Source: Clytia hemisphaerica (lineage: Eukaryota > Cnidaria > Hydrozoa > Leptothecata > Clytiidae). Taken from it: a stretch of 64,000 bases of DNA. A program made the translations under genes and the position numbers. The notes below the pieces were generated by a model. That model was given only the letters and a program-made list of their open reading frames with translations. It was not told the origin of the DNA and made no database searches. Positions 34,447 through 44,900 of the stretch are shown here, one piece after another. The stretch spans positions 1,545,000-1,608,999 of the forward strand of contig CACVBU010000053.1 in assembly GCA_902728285.1 (NCBI GenBank). Reading direction: 5' to 3'. The stretch's first letter is position 1; every line of letters starts with the position of its first letter.

Positions 34447-37400
34447 ATTAGTTATTTAGACGATATTAGATAGATTATTCATTTTCAATTCTAAACGTTC
34501 AAGGACTTAAACCACAAACAGTTCAATCAACAGTACCATATATCAAAGACAAGTTGATTGAGAATAACTTTTTATTTATGATTTTAACAGAAACTTGGCT
34601 CAAAGACCATAATGATGCTGAGTTACACATAGAAGGCTATGAAATATTTCGGTCCGACAGAAAAAGACCAAAGTCACGATTTGGAAGATGTAGTGGTGGT
34701 GTCGCTATATACATGAGAGAAGATATTTCATCACACTTCAAACAGACCGTTACACACTCAAATGGCGTTATCGAAGTCATCTGTCTGAGCTCGACTACAT
34801 TGGATATCCAAATATGGGGAATATACCGACAGCCAGACGACTCATCAAACGGGAATCCATCTAAGAATGAACAATTCAAACCAGTTACAGAGTTAATTAA
34901 ATCAGAACTAGACAAAACTGAAGGAAAAACACCAGACATCTTCATAGCAGGTGATTTTAACCTGCCACACGCAAATTGGGACAGCAAGTGCTCAAACCCT
35001 GGGGCATCTACAGAGGAACAAAGAATGACTAGTGAAATATTCACTCTTATGAATGACCATAATCTGATTCAACACATTAGAGGAGCCACACACAAAGCAG
35101 GAAATACACTGGATTTAATGCTCACAAATAACCCTCTACTAATACACAGCTATGAATCAGCCCCATCACCAGATTACATATCCCATCACTCAATGATCAA
35201 TGTTAAAATTCACTTTGATTTACACTCAAGTTTCCAAAAGGAGGATCCCTTTGTTGTGCGTAATGTATTTGATGAGTACAATTTTCATTCAAAAACAATA
35301 AACTGGGTATCAATCAAGGAAAAAATGAAGGATAAATTGTGGACAGACCTTCATGATCAACCGACAGCTGACCAATTGTCAACAATCACAGACTGGATCA
35401 TAGACATAATTAAGGAATATGTACCAAAACGAAAACCAAACACTAAAAAATTTCAGAAGATACCACGCGAGCGAAAGATTTTATTCAGAAAAAGAAAAAA
35501 CATTTTTAGAAAATTTCCAAACCCAATGAAAAATGCAAAATCCAAACAAAAATTAATAGACATTGAAACTAAACTAAAGCTATCCTACGAATCAGAGAAG
35601 AAAAGCCAGGAAAGGAAGGCAACAGAATCAATAAAAAACAATCCAAAATTTTTTTATGCATATGCAAAAAAGCATAGTAAATCAAAATCCAAAGTTGGAC
35701 CACTGCGTGACAAAAATAATTCTTTGATATATGATGCTGACCGTATTGCTAATATACTCCAAGACCAATACACATCGGTTTTCAGTGTACCATCGGAAAA
35801 TGACGTCACTCATCCAACAATATGTCCAAACGTGCTAAAAGACATAGACTTTGACGAAAAAGATTTCATTGAAGCAATCTCAACATTGTCACCAAACTCT
35901 GCTCCCGGTCCTGATGGATTTCCTGCGATTTTGCTGAAAAATTGCAAAGAAGAACTTGCTAAGCCACTCGCAATATTCTGGAGGAACTGTCTGAACCATG
36001 GAGTAACAGAGGAGATTCACAAAAGAAATCATATCACACCAATATCAAAGGGTGGAGATCAAGGAGAGCCATCTAACTACAGGCCAGTATCACTTACGTC
36101 CCATCTCACCAAGGTGTTTGAAAAAATAGTTCGAAAGAAGATAGTCGAATTTATCAACAACAATGACTTGTTCAACCCAACACAGCATGGTTTCCGGGAA
36201 GGGCGATCATGCCTTAGTCAATTACTCAGCCACTATGACAGTATCCTATCAAAACTAGAAGAAGGATTGGATGTAGATGTTGTATATCTCGATTTTTCAA
36301 AAGCATTTGATAAAGTCGACCACAGGATACTGCTATCAAAACTGAAATCTATTGGAATAACAGACAAACTACTTAAATGGATTAAGTCATTTCTTCAAGA
36401 CAGAAACCAAGTAGTATTTGTAGACGGTCACAAGTCGTACCAGGCAAAAATTCAATCAGGAGTACCTCAAGGATCGGTTCTTGGGCCATTATTCTTCATC
36501 ATCATGATATCAGACATTGATGAAGGGACAACCAAAGCAGAACTTGCAAGTTTTGCTGATGACACACGAGTAAAGAAAGGAATCCAAAACATCATTGACC
36601 AGTTTCACCTACAAAACGACCTTAACAATGTTTATCAATGGTCGACCATAAACAAAATGATGTTAAATGGAAAAAAGTTCGAGCATCTCCATTATGGAAA
36701 CGGACCAGCCACCAGTTATTTCACAGGTGAAGGAAAGATAATCCAAACCAAATCTTCAACAAGGGATCTTGGTGTTACCATGTCAGACGATGCGAAATTC
36801 AACCAACATATTCTAACCATTGTAGAAAAAGTACAGATACTCATTGGTTGGATTCTGAGAACATTCAGCTCAAGAGAACATGATGTCATGCTCACTCTTT
36901 GGAAGTCTTTAGTCATACCACACATCGACAACTGTTCTCAACTATGGTCACCCAATGAAGTTAATCTGATCCAGCAGATCGAAGATCTCCAAAAATCATT
37001 CACAAGGAGGATTAAAAACCTACACAACCAAAACTATTGGGAAAGACTACAAACATTAAAACTGTTTTCACTGCAGAGAAGGCGTGAAAGATATATTATC
37101 ATATACACTTGGTGTATTATTGAGAAGCTTGTCCCAAATCCTGGGACAATCACGTTCTATGCCAATCCCAGACAAGGAAGAAAATGTCACATACCACTAG
37201 TGAAAAGGGGGCCCTGGCAAAAAGTCATATACTCAAGTTTTAAAGTCCAAGGACCAAGGCTTTTCAACTCGCTGCCAAAACGTCTGAGGGATCTCACTGG
37301 GTGCAAGAAATTGAAATTCAAAGCTGAGCTGGATAAATATCTTTTTACAGTTCCCGACGAGCCACTCGTGACTGGCTACACTATGATGAGACGAGCTGAA

Positions 37401-37543
37401 ACAAACAGCATCATCAATATGAAAATTTACATCGGTCCTCACAGGATGGATGCGTAAAGATATTACGAAACAAGCTCAAGGTAACTCAAGGTAAGGTAGA
37501 CGACCGGTTATTTAGCAGATATAATATCGTCTAAATAGCTAAT
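34447..37543 (+). mobile_element. Non-LTR retrotransposon (CR1/L2/Jockey-like), nearly complete coding part
   Basis: A single long ORF for apurinic-type endonuclease plus reverse transcriptase lies between two 22-bp inverted segments (34447-34468 and 37522-37543, 21/22 complementary). After the stop codon comes a short tail of CAAGGTAA-like repeats (about 37473-37497), as in CR1/L2-type elements that lack poly(A). No upstream ORF1 is visible. No target-site duplication could be fixed. Assignment to the CR1/L2/Jockey group rests on motif style, not a tree. Confidence 0.75.
34470..37457 (+). CDS. Endonuclease-reverse transcriptase polyprotein of the non-LTR element
   Basis: The frame is open from just after a TAG at 34467-34469 to the stop before 37458. 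Numbering from the TTG at 34554 (967 codons): endonuclease motifs LTETWLKD at 11-18, AGDFN at about 132-136 and a SHHS core near 210, then RT motifs SAPGPDGFPA, NYRPVSLTS, YLDFSKAFDKVDH near 576, GVPQGSVLGP near 635 and the catalytic FADD near 667. A C-terminal thumb/tail follows, with the pattern LQKSFTRRI. No stop or frameshift interrupts the ORF. There is no ATG before codon 9 of this numbering (34578), although endonuclease homology (ILNVQGLKP, about 34488 onward) begins upstream, so translation may use a non-AUG start or the true start may be lost. Product: reverse transcription of its own RNA at a nicked target. Confidence 0.85.
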   Translation: MDYSFSILNVQGLKPQTVQSTVPYIKDKLIENNFLFMILTETWLKDHNDAELHIEGYEIFRSDRKRPKSRFGRCSGGVAIYMREDISSHFKQTVTHSNGVIEVICLSSTTLDIQIWGIYRQPDDSSNGNPSKNEQFKPVTELIKSELDKTEGKTPDIFIAGDFNLPHANWDSKCSNPGASTEEQRMTSEIFTLMNDHNLIQHIRGATHKAGNTLDLMLTNNPLLIHSYESAPSPDYISHHSMINVKIHFDLHSSFQKEDPFVVRNVFDEYNFHSKTINWVSIKEKMKDKLWTDLHDQPTADQLSTITDWIIDIIKEYVPKRKPNTKKFQKIPRERKILFRKRKNIFRKFPNPMKNAKSKQKLIDIETKLKLSYESEKKSQERKATESIKNNPKFFYAYAKKHSKSKSKVGPLRDKNNSLIYDADRIANILQDQYTSVFSVPSENDVTHPTICPNVLKDIDFDEKDFIEAISTLSPNSAPGPDGFPAILLKNCKEELAKPLAIFWRNCLNHGVTEEIHKRNHITPISKGGDQGEPSNYRPVSLTSHLTKVFEKIVRKKIVEFINNNDLFNPTQHGFREGRSCLSQLLSHYDSILSKLEEGLDVDVVYLDFSKAFDKVDHRILLSKLKSIGITDKLLKWIKSFLQDRNQVVFVDGHKSYQAKIQSGVPQGSVLGPLFFIIMISDIDEGTTKAELASFADDTRVKKGIQNIIDQFHLQNDLNNVYQWSTINKMMLNGKKFEHLHYGNGPATSYFTGEGKIIQTKSSTRDLGVTMSDDAKFNQHILTIVEKVQILIGWILRTFSSREHDVMLTLWKSLVIPHIDNCSQLWSPNEVNLIQQIEDLQKSFTRRIKNLHNQNYWERLQTLKLFSLQRRRERYIIIYTWCIIEKLVPNPGTITFYANPRQGRKCHIPLVKRGPWQKVIYSSFKVQGPRLFNSLPKRLRDLTGCKKLKFKAELDKYLFTVPDEPLVTGYTMMRRAETNSIINMKIYIGPHRMDA

Positions 37544-37945
37544 CTTACAAAGCCACCGTCAATCGACTAATTTGAACATATTCCTCACTGGCTATCGGCT
37601 TACCTTACCGCTTAAATCCGGAGGACAAAATTACCGGAGTAGTCCCCTTTTTTTGAAATCGAAAGTGAACTGGAAAAGAGCAGTCACTGCAGAATTAGGT
37701 TTTCCCTGACAGCCAGCAGTCAGTGTTTGATCATGTGATTGAGGTAATTGATTTCTTCACTTTCCTTTACAAGTTTTTAGGTGAAATGATTTTGAATCAC
37801 TTTTTGTAAAACAATCATAGGCTAGGATTTTACAGTGCATCAAAAATCTTCAACAACATCCTTACAAAAAATGTTTTTTTGATTTCCCAAAACATTTGTT
37901 TTGAGCGTTCACTTTTCCACAATAATTTATGTAATTACACTTTAT

Positions 37946-38060
37946 GTCAGGGGGGGGCACTCATGGTAAATGACCTACCGTATGTGCGGCTGTGAGGGTA
38001 TATTTTGCAAGATTTTCCCAAAGTGCGCTGTAAACCTTTTAAGGGTAGAAAAAATCAGCA
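37946..38060 (+). repeat. Copy of the poly-G repeat also found at 22590-22715
   Basis: Starts CAGGGGGGGGCACTCATGG and continues into AAAGTGCGCTGTAAACC and TTTAAGGGT. The other end is not defined. Confidence 0.6.
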
Positions 38061-38225
38061 AACCAAAGATGTGAAAATTTGCACTCTCTAACTAAGCGAT
38101 CTAAGGGTGTAAAAATCTGACCATAATTTGCCTGAAAATGGTCAAAAACTTACAAGAAAATACACCATAAGGGTCGATTTTTTGCTCAAATTTGCTCAAA
38201 TTTTGCAAAATTTTCTTTGCACTGG

Positions 38226-38838
38226 CAGTTAGACACACTAGCGTCCCGCCAAAATGCGTATCAAAGATTAATGCTGCGAAAGCGCTATATCGTTTACTTG
38301 AACTCTCAAGCAAAAAAATGCGCCGCAAAACTTCTGAAGGGATTCATGAAAAAATAACCCGGCGCTTTTTAATGAAATTTACATTTTCAAAAACTTTGAG
38401 AAATTGCCTAAAATTTGAGCCATAGATGAAAAAATTTGAGCCAAGCCAACCTTGAAAACTAATTTGAAGATCAACTTCCCAAGAAAAAGATCTACGGGGG
38501 AGGCGGAACCCACCTAGATCCGCGCACCACCGGATAGGCTGTTTCCCGGAAATTTTGCCGGACCTCAAACAATGACCCATTTACATGTGCAGAATTATTT
38601 TTACTTTAGCGTATAAACAAGGCCTTAAAAATCGAAGCGCTGTCTCGGGAATTGAATGACAAATTTTGGTTGGTTGATTTTGGCTGCTGCACGTTTTATT
38701 TTGTTTCAAACTTTCAAGTTTTAATTAATTGTCTTGCGAACTTGATTCAGGTAACTCTCCTCCTTGTTGTGCAAATACATCCTGTAGATGACTGATGTTG
38801 TTTTTTCTGAAAGCTAGATTTCCTAGTGTGACTAACTG
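38226..38838 (+). mobile_element. 613-bp inverted-repeat element, TSD ACTGG (copy 1)
   Basis: Ends CAGTTAGACACACTAG and CTAGTGTGACTAACTG. ACTGG directly flanks both sides (38221-38225, 38839-38843). Nothing coding. A second copy lies in reverse orientation 320 bp downstream. Confidence 0.88.
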
Positions 38839-39160
38839 ACTGGATTTCAAAGGCCTAATTTTTGGGCTGCATGTGTATTATGGTTGTTTTTTGATCAAGT
38901 GCCCCTCGGGGGTCAGTCAGGTTCATCATATCTGCTTGTTTTTAGTTCACGTGACTGAAATGCCTACCGTGAGATCGGGTAACTTGCATCAGTGGAGGCT
39001 AACATGCATAGTCCTCAATTGAATGACCTGGCTGGTCATTAAAATACAAAGTTAAATCAAAGACAAATTCTCCTAGTCATGAAAGTGATGTCATGCATAG
39101 TTATGTTTAATATATCTTTATTAAATTTAGGACCCTCCCGGCGCTCTGAAAACGTTCCGG

Positions 39161-40149
39161 CAGTTATTCACACTAGGAAATTAAGCTTTCAGAAAAAACA
39201 ACATCAGTCATCCAGTCAGGGAAATCCCTCAATTGCGGTAGTAAATTTTTACTGCAATTGCAGTATAAACGTCAATTTTACAAATTTCATATACCGCAAT
39301 TGCAGTACATTCAAGAATCAGAATTCAAGATTCAAGGAAAAAACAGGCAATTTTTGTACATAATTGATCATATCTTTTTAACGCACAGACAAAATATTTT
39401 TTCCGTAGATCAGATTCTTTTAATAAAGAAAAGCTTTCTTCTCGTACGATTTTTTATAGTCGATGTTTGTTTATCTTTGTCGACCAGCACTATATGTAGT
39501 CGTTATAAGCCTTTGTAGGCTAAACACGAATGAAAACTACCGCAATTGCAGTATACCGCAATTGAGAGATTTCCCTGACTGTCATCTACAGGATGTATTT
39601 GCAACAACAAGGATGAGAGTTACCTGAATCAAGCTCACAAGACAATTAATTAAAACTTGAAAGTTTGAAACAAAATAAAACGTGCAGCAGCCAAAATCAA
39701 CCAACCAAAGTTTGTCATTCAATTCCCGAGACAGCACTTAGATTTTTAAGGCCTTGTTTATACGCTAAAATAAAAACAATTTCGCACGTGTAAATGGGTC
39801 AGTGTTTGAGGCCCGGTAAAATTTCTGGGAAATAGCCTATCCGACAGTGCGCGGATCTAGGTGGGCTCCGCCTCCCCCGTAGATCTTTTTCTTGGAAAGT
39901 TGATCTTCAAATTAGTTCTCAAGGTTGGCTTGGCTCAAATTTTTTCATCTATGGCTCAAATTATATAGGCAATTTCTCATAGTTTTTGAGAATGTTAATT
40001 TCATTAAAAAACGCCAGGTTATTTTTTCATGAATCCCTTTAGAAGTTTTGCAGCGCATTTTTTTGCTTGAGAGTCAGGTAAACGATATAGCGTTTTTGCA
40101 GCATTAATCTTTGATACACATTTCGGCGGGACGCTAGTGTGACTAACTG
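39161..40149 (-). mobile_element. Same inverted-repeat family, TSD TCCGG (copy 2, interrupted)
   Basis: Ends CAGTTATTCACACTAG and CTAGTGTGACTAACTG, with the 5-bp duplication TCCGG (39156-39160, 40150-40154). The interior is the inverse complement of copy 1, split by a 369-bp insertion at 39213-39581. Confidence 0.88.
39213..39581. mobile_element. Nested 369-bp inverted-repeat element, TSD TCATC
   Basis: Termini CAGTCAGGGAAATC and GATTTCCCTGACTG, followed inward by CTCAATTGCGGTA-type inverted repeats. TCATC is duplicated (39208-39212, 39582-39586). Copy 1 of the host element shows the unoccupied site with a single TCATC. Confidence 0.88.
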
Positions 40150-40154
40150 TCCGG

Positions 40155-41370
40155 TGTTCCGGAAATAAATTTTCGCCGATTGGTCTGCACCAGAACTCCG
40201 GAACGTTCCGAAGAAGATATCCGCGATATAATTACGATAGCGCTCGCTGTGCTAATCATGTGAAAACTAACTCTGCACACACATGTTATTTAAAAAAATC
40301 AGCCAACTCATGGAAGTGAAACCTCGCATTTTTTAATTTTTTCAATATTTCTACCAGTGATGCAACCAAATATAATGTCACAAATTCAATTTCATTAATG
40401 GCTGAACCATCATATCAATATTTTGAATATTTTGTTGTAACCATGTTTAAACAGTTTTTAGAACGTGTTAAAAATCACTTGCTCCGGAAGCACCGGAAGA
40501 GCTCCGGAACTTTCCAGATAGAAAAATAGTGAAAAAAAAACTCAGGAAGTTTCCAGAGCGCCAAGAGGGTCCTTTAAATTTGAGATTACATGTCCAGCAG
40601 CCATCTAGAAACATCTGAATTCCTGGTGCCTCTTAAAATTTATGATCTATATGATTTTTTATTATCCAACCACGCTATTTTATTTACCCACAGTTCTGTC
40701 GGCGAGTAACTTGCCAAAAATACTTGCGCGACAAATATGAGATTCTAAAATGATAGAGTAGGGCTGCATCTTGCAATGTTACATTTGTTTTGAAATTTAC
40801 TGATTTGGTCGGTCCGGCATTTGATGGCTGCAAGTTACCCGACTTCACAGTACTAAAACTGTTGGCACACAATATCATACTCCAGGATTTTCAATCTGCA
40901 GACCTAGATGGGGGTTCGGTTATTATCAACTAGGGTTAGGGTTGGAGCTTGAGAGTCACAATAAAAGGCTGAAGGCTTTCCTAGGGGCATTCAAACCCTG
41001 AAACTTAACTTTGGATCCCGTAGATATCCCTTTTGGGGCACCAGTAGGGTTTGGAGCTTTGTTAATTGTAAGGACTATAAATTACATGCTAAAACTATCC
41101 AGCGGTAAAGTGTCGAAGCAACACAGATTTTTCTTAAAGTAAAGAAGTATCTTTTCGCATTGACAATCAAATATAATGAGTCAGCCCTATGGGTGCCATA
41201 AGATGGTGCATAGGTTGCAGCCCTCTTAGGTCCCTACTGGGAGTATCAAGTCAAATATGAGCATGATATAACTTACCCTCCTCAGGAATGGCTGTGCATA
41301 CTGACATGGGATCAGAATATAAGGAAGTTTGTTTCAAAATTATGACCCTAGATGGACCTCTGAATTTTCA
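40155..41370. other. Upstream region of the RCC1-repeat gene
   Basis: 40155-40560 holds several half-sites and one full copy of CCGGAACGTTCCG; the rest has no recognised feature. 5' UTR exons and the promoter of the downstream gene may lie here, but no element could be assigned. Confidence 0.4.
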
Positions 41371-41519
41371 CCAAAGGTGTATATTGATGAAAGAAATCAA
41401 TTTATTGGAAAAAATTGAGATTTTTTGCTGACGTAGCAGAAATTGCAAAAAATCCATTTTTTCTGAAAAATACTGACATCAATAAAAAATTTCTCATTTC
41501 ATCAATATACACCTTTGGT
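41371..41519. repeat. 149-bp inverted repeat overlapping the duplication
   Basis: CCAAAGGTGTATATTGATGA at the left pairs with TCATCAATATACACCTTTGG at the right. The right arm doubles as the start of duplication copy A. Confidence 0.75.
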
Positions 41520-41917
41520 AAAATTTGTTGAAGTCAAAAGTTGTATACTACTAGAAGTTGGTCAACTTTTTATTTCTGTGACATCATCAAAATCAAGAAA
41601 ATTGTCTGAAAATTGAGAGGCTTTTTGGAAATAATATTTTCAGGATAAACTTGCAACAAGGTGGAGCTGAAAATAGGATGTCCATCACACCTATACCATT
41701 ATCAAGTTTCATCAATATACACCTTTGGTGAAATTTATTGAAGTCAAAAGTTGTATACTACTAGAAGTTGGTGAACTTCTTATTTCTGTGACATCATCAA
41801 AATCAAGAAAATTGTCTGAAAATTGAGGCTTATTGGAAATAATATTTTCAGGATAAATTTGCAACAAGGTGGAGCTGAAAATAAGATGTCCATCACACCT
41901 ATACCATTATCAAGTTT
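41497..41917 (+). repeat. 210-bp tandem duplication that includes the start codon of the RCC1-repeat gene
   Basis: Copy A 41497-41706 and copy B 41707-41917 are over 95% identical by eye. Both contain a TATTTTCAG acceptor-like site, GCAACAAGGTGGAGCTGAAA and ATGTCCATCACACC. Only copy B leads into the long reading frame; in copy A the frame from ATG 41678 stops at TGA after 17 codons. Confidence 0.88.
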
Positions 41918-44900
41918 GAAGAGAGGGCAAACAAAATCTCAAGTTAATAGTTTTCAATACCATTTGTACGAATGTGCCCATTTGTTATCAGTAAAGAATG
42001 GAAGACCTGACTCAATAAAACATCTGCCAGGTAAAATCATGGTTGGATCTGATTTGATTCTTTTAAAAATTATATGAAGTAATAATTATTTTAATTATAT
42101 TTACATATCAGGTTTGCCTTGAAAAATCTTCTTTTTTTAACTTAACTTTATCAGCCTAAATAAACCAGAATGGACAAGGTTTTTTACACTGGGAAGAAGA
42201 AAGGTGAACATTGTTTTGTGTTCCCAAGAGAAGTGCTCCTATTCTATATTAAAGCAATAAAATAAGAAAGCGTAAAATTGTCATTTTCAATTACTTGCAA
42301 AAACTCTCAATATATCTGATTTGAAATGTGAAAACAAGCCACAACAAGAGTTTTTATATGTAATCAGGAGTTTGTAAGTAAGTATATAAGTGTATAAAAA
42401 ACTTTTGCGCAACAAAGGTTATACATCACATCTGGCACTCTGGTTAGGCTAAAAATATTATGCTGGGGTTCATTATCAATTTGGTGTATGTTTTTTAACT
42501 TGTTATTTTTTTCAATAAAGATTATTGCTTTTTAGCTGGCATAGATGTTTTGAAGAGCAGTTTCTATGAGGGAAGTGGACGCTCTCTTATTGCACTTGTT
42601 TGCTCTAATGGTACGTTTATCAAAACTCCTTATTCCCAAATTTATATTATGATAGCTTTTATTTTTAAGATAAAAGTACCTTTTCCATAGCACGACTCAA
42701 AATAATGATTCAGACGAAATGTACCATCAGAAGCAGTCAGAAGTGCTTTTGCTTGAAGTTTATGCTTTTTGGTAGACAATGTCCCATGACTGTCTGACTG
42801 TTGTTAAGTCCTGTAATCCTGTATACGTTTTACACTACAGTGTGCCTAGATCGTGTTCAAAAATAAAGGCCTGTTTTGTGACATTTTCAAATTGGCTGAC
42901 AATTTTGTTAATAAAATGAGTATTTTTGGTGGCTAACAGTTTATTTTTTCACCAAGCATAAGTAAACCGATTAACCTTTCCAATTGTTTTGGAGCGAAAT
43001 TAAGTGGCTCACTAGGTTACAAGATATTTCAAGATAAGCTATGAGTCGTTTATGTGGCTGACAACACTGGTGGCTTTTTGAAACCAACCAGTTTCAAAAT
43101 GTTGCTCCTTTATCTGTTTTGAGATAATATGATACCTCTAGTTACCGATTCAAGTGTCATTTTCAAACAAACCATTTCCTCCTTTGAGGTGGCTGACAAA
43201 ACACATATTTGGACATATTTGGACCTGGAGCCACACATTTTACTCATTTTACCATTTTTTTCATCAAAATATGTTCTTTGTGTAAATACCGATCATCATA
43301 TAAAATTTCAACGTTTTATTTGAAATATGTCCCAAGTTATTCAAGAAATACTATATTTTTATCAATTTTTGAGTTCCCTAAATGTCACACTATTTTTGAA
43401 CATGATCCCTAGTATTTGGCCTGTTATGTTTTTGCTCTTATCAAAACAATAAAATCAAATTGTGAATGTAATTTTATCATTTCATTTTGTAGGCCACCTT
43501 TTATTTTATCTCCGTGAAGGACAAGCCACAAAGCCTATTGTTAAACAGTTAAACTGGTTCCAGGTAATGAATAATTATACTGTAATTTCACTCTATGTAT
43601 GAACAATCCAAAAATTCCAGTGGAAAGGTATTTCATTTGAAGTGAGATGAGATCTCACAGTTGTTTTATTCTTTTTGTGAGGAAGATTATGGTCTATTTT
43701 GCCATACGGAATGGGAGGAAGGTCCAATCTGGTCCAATTGGTTCTTGAATGTGTTGTTTGAGTATAGCTCAAAATGCATTTTCCAACAAACTTTTAAAGT
43801 CAAAAGCTCTGTTTCTGGAAAATCTAGTTTCCAATTTTTTAACATTACCTGAAAATAGTGAAAATACTAAATATAAATTTTTATCGTTTCCTCACTTATG
43901 AGATCTTTTTATAATTGAAACTATGTTTTCCAGAATCCAGGAAAACAAATCACTTCATTATGTATCGATCCTATCAGGGGATCATGGATCGTTTGTGCAT
44001 GTGCAGACTCAAGTGTTTATCTTGTCCCTGCTCTAACCCAAATGAAAGTAAGTATCTCAGAAAAAAAACTGAACAAACAGACGTCAATACTTCTATATAT
44101 AAGTTTTATTAATAACACAGGCTTGATGATGTTCATCATTCTATACAAAGAAACATTCTCAGCATATACAGAATAATTGAAATTGAATTTAATCCAATGT
44201 ATAATTATAGTGGAAATGCTATTTTGGAAATTTTTTTTTGTGTTTCATTTTAATTCTTTCTAGGAGGTCAAGGTTTACTGCCTCAATAATGAAGATATAA
44301 TAATGTCTGAGTATAGAAATGATTGATTGGTTTCTTTTTTTTTCTAAGGATTAGAAAGCATTGTTGAAAATGACATCTTATTTATTTTCAGGATTCGATC
44401 AAAGACATCAGTTTATCTTTACCAGCATCAACCACAGATATCTCTCGTGTTCAATATGCAAAGCCTCTAAAAGGAAAAGGTTCGAAAAAAATATGATTGT
44501 ATTGCTTCTAATTGGTTCGGAATTGTAATTTCGAGGATCTTTAAAGTACAGCAATGGCTTAGGGAAAAACTTCAAATCATTTTCCTTCAAAAATACATCT
44601 TTCAAAATAATTTAAAAATACAGAAAAGCAAGAAAGGAAGTTTTTGTAAACCAAGTATTGTAGTATTGACTTACTTTTTAGGGAAACCAACCTGTGTGAT
44701 TTGGTGGCATACAATAGATGATCAAAATGTGGGGATAGTGGGAACAAAGGTAATTGGTATAGAAATTATTAAGTATAAGGACTTTCAGATCGTTTTTTAA
44801 GTTTGTCTTTGCTTCTTACATTAACTTTGCTCAATATACTCGCTTTCTACCCTTACCTTTGGGTTTGGCTCTACTAACATGGACATCAAAATGCAATCGA

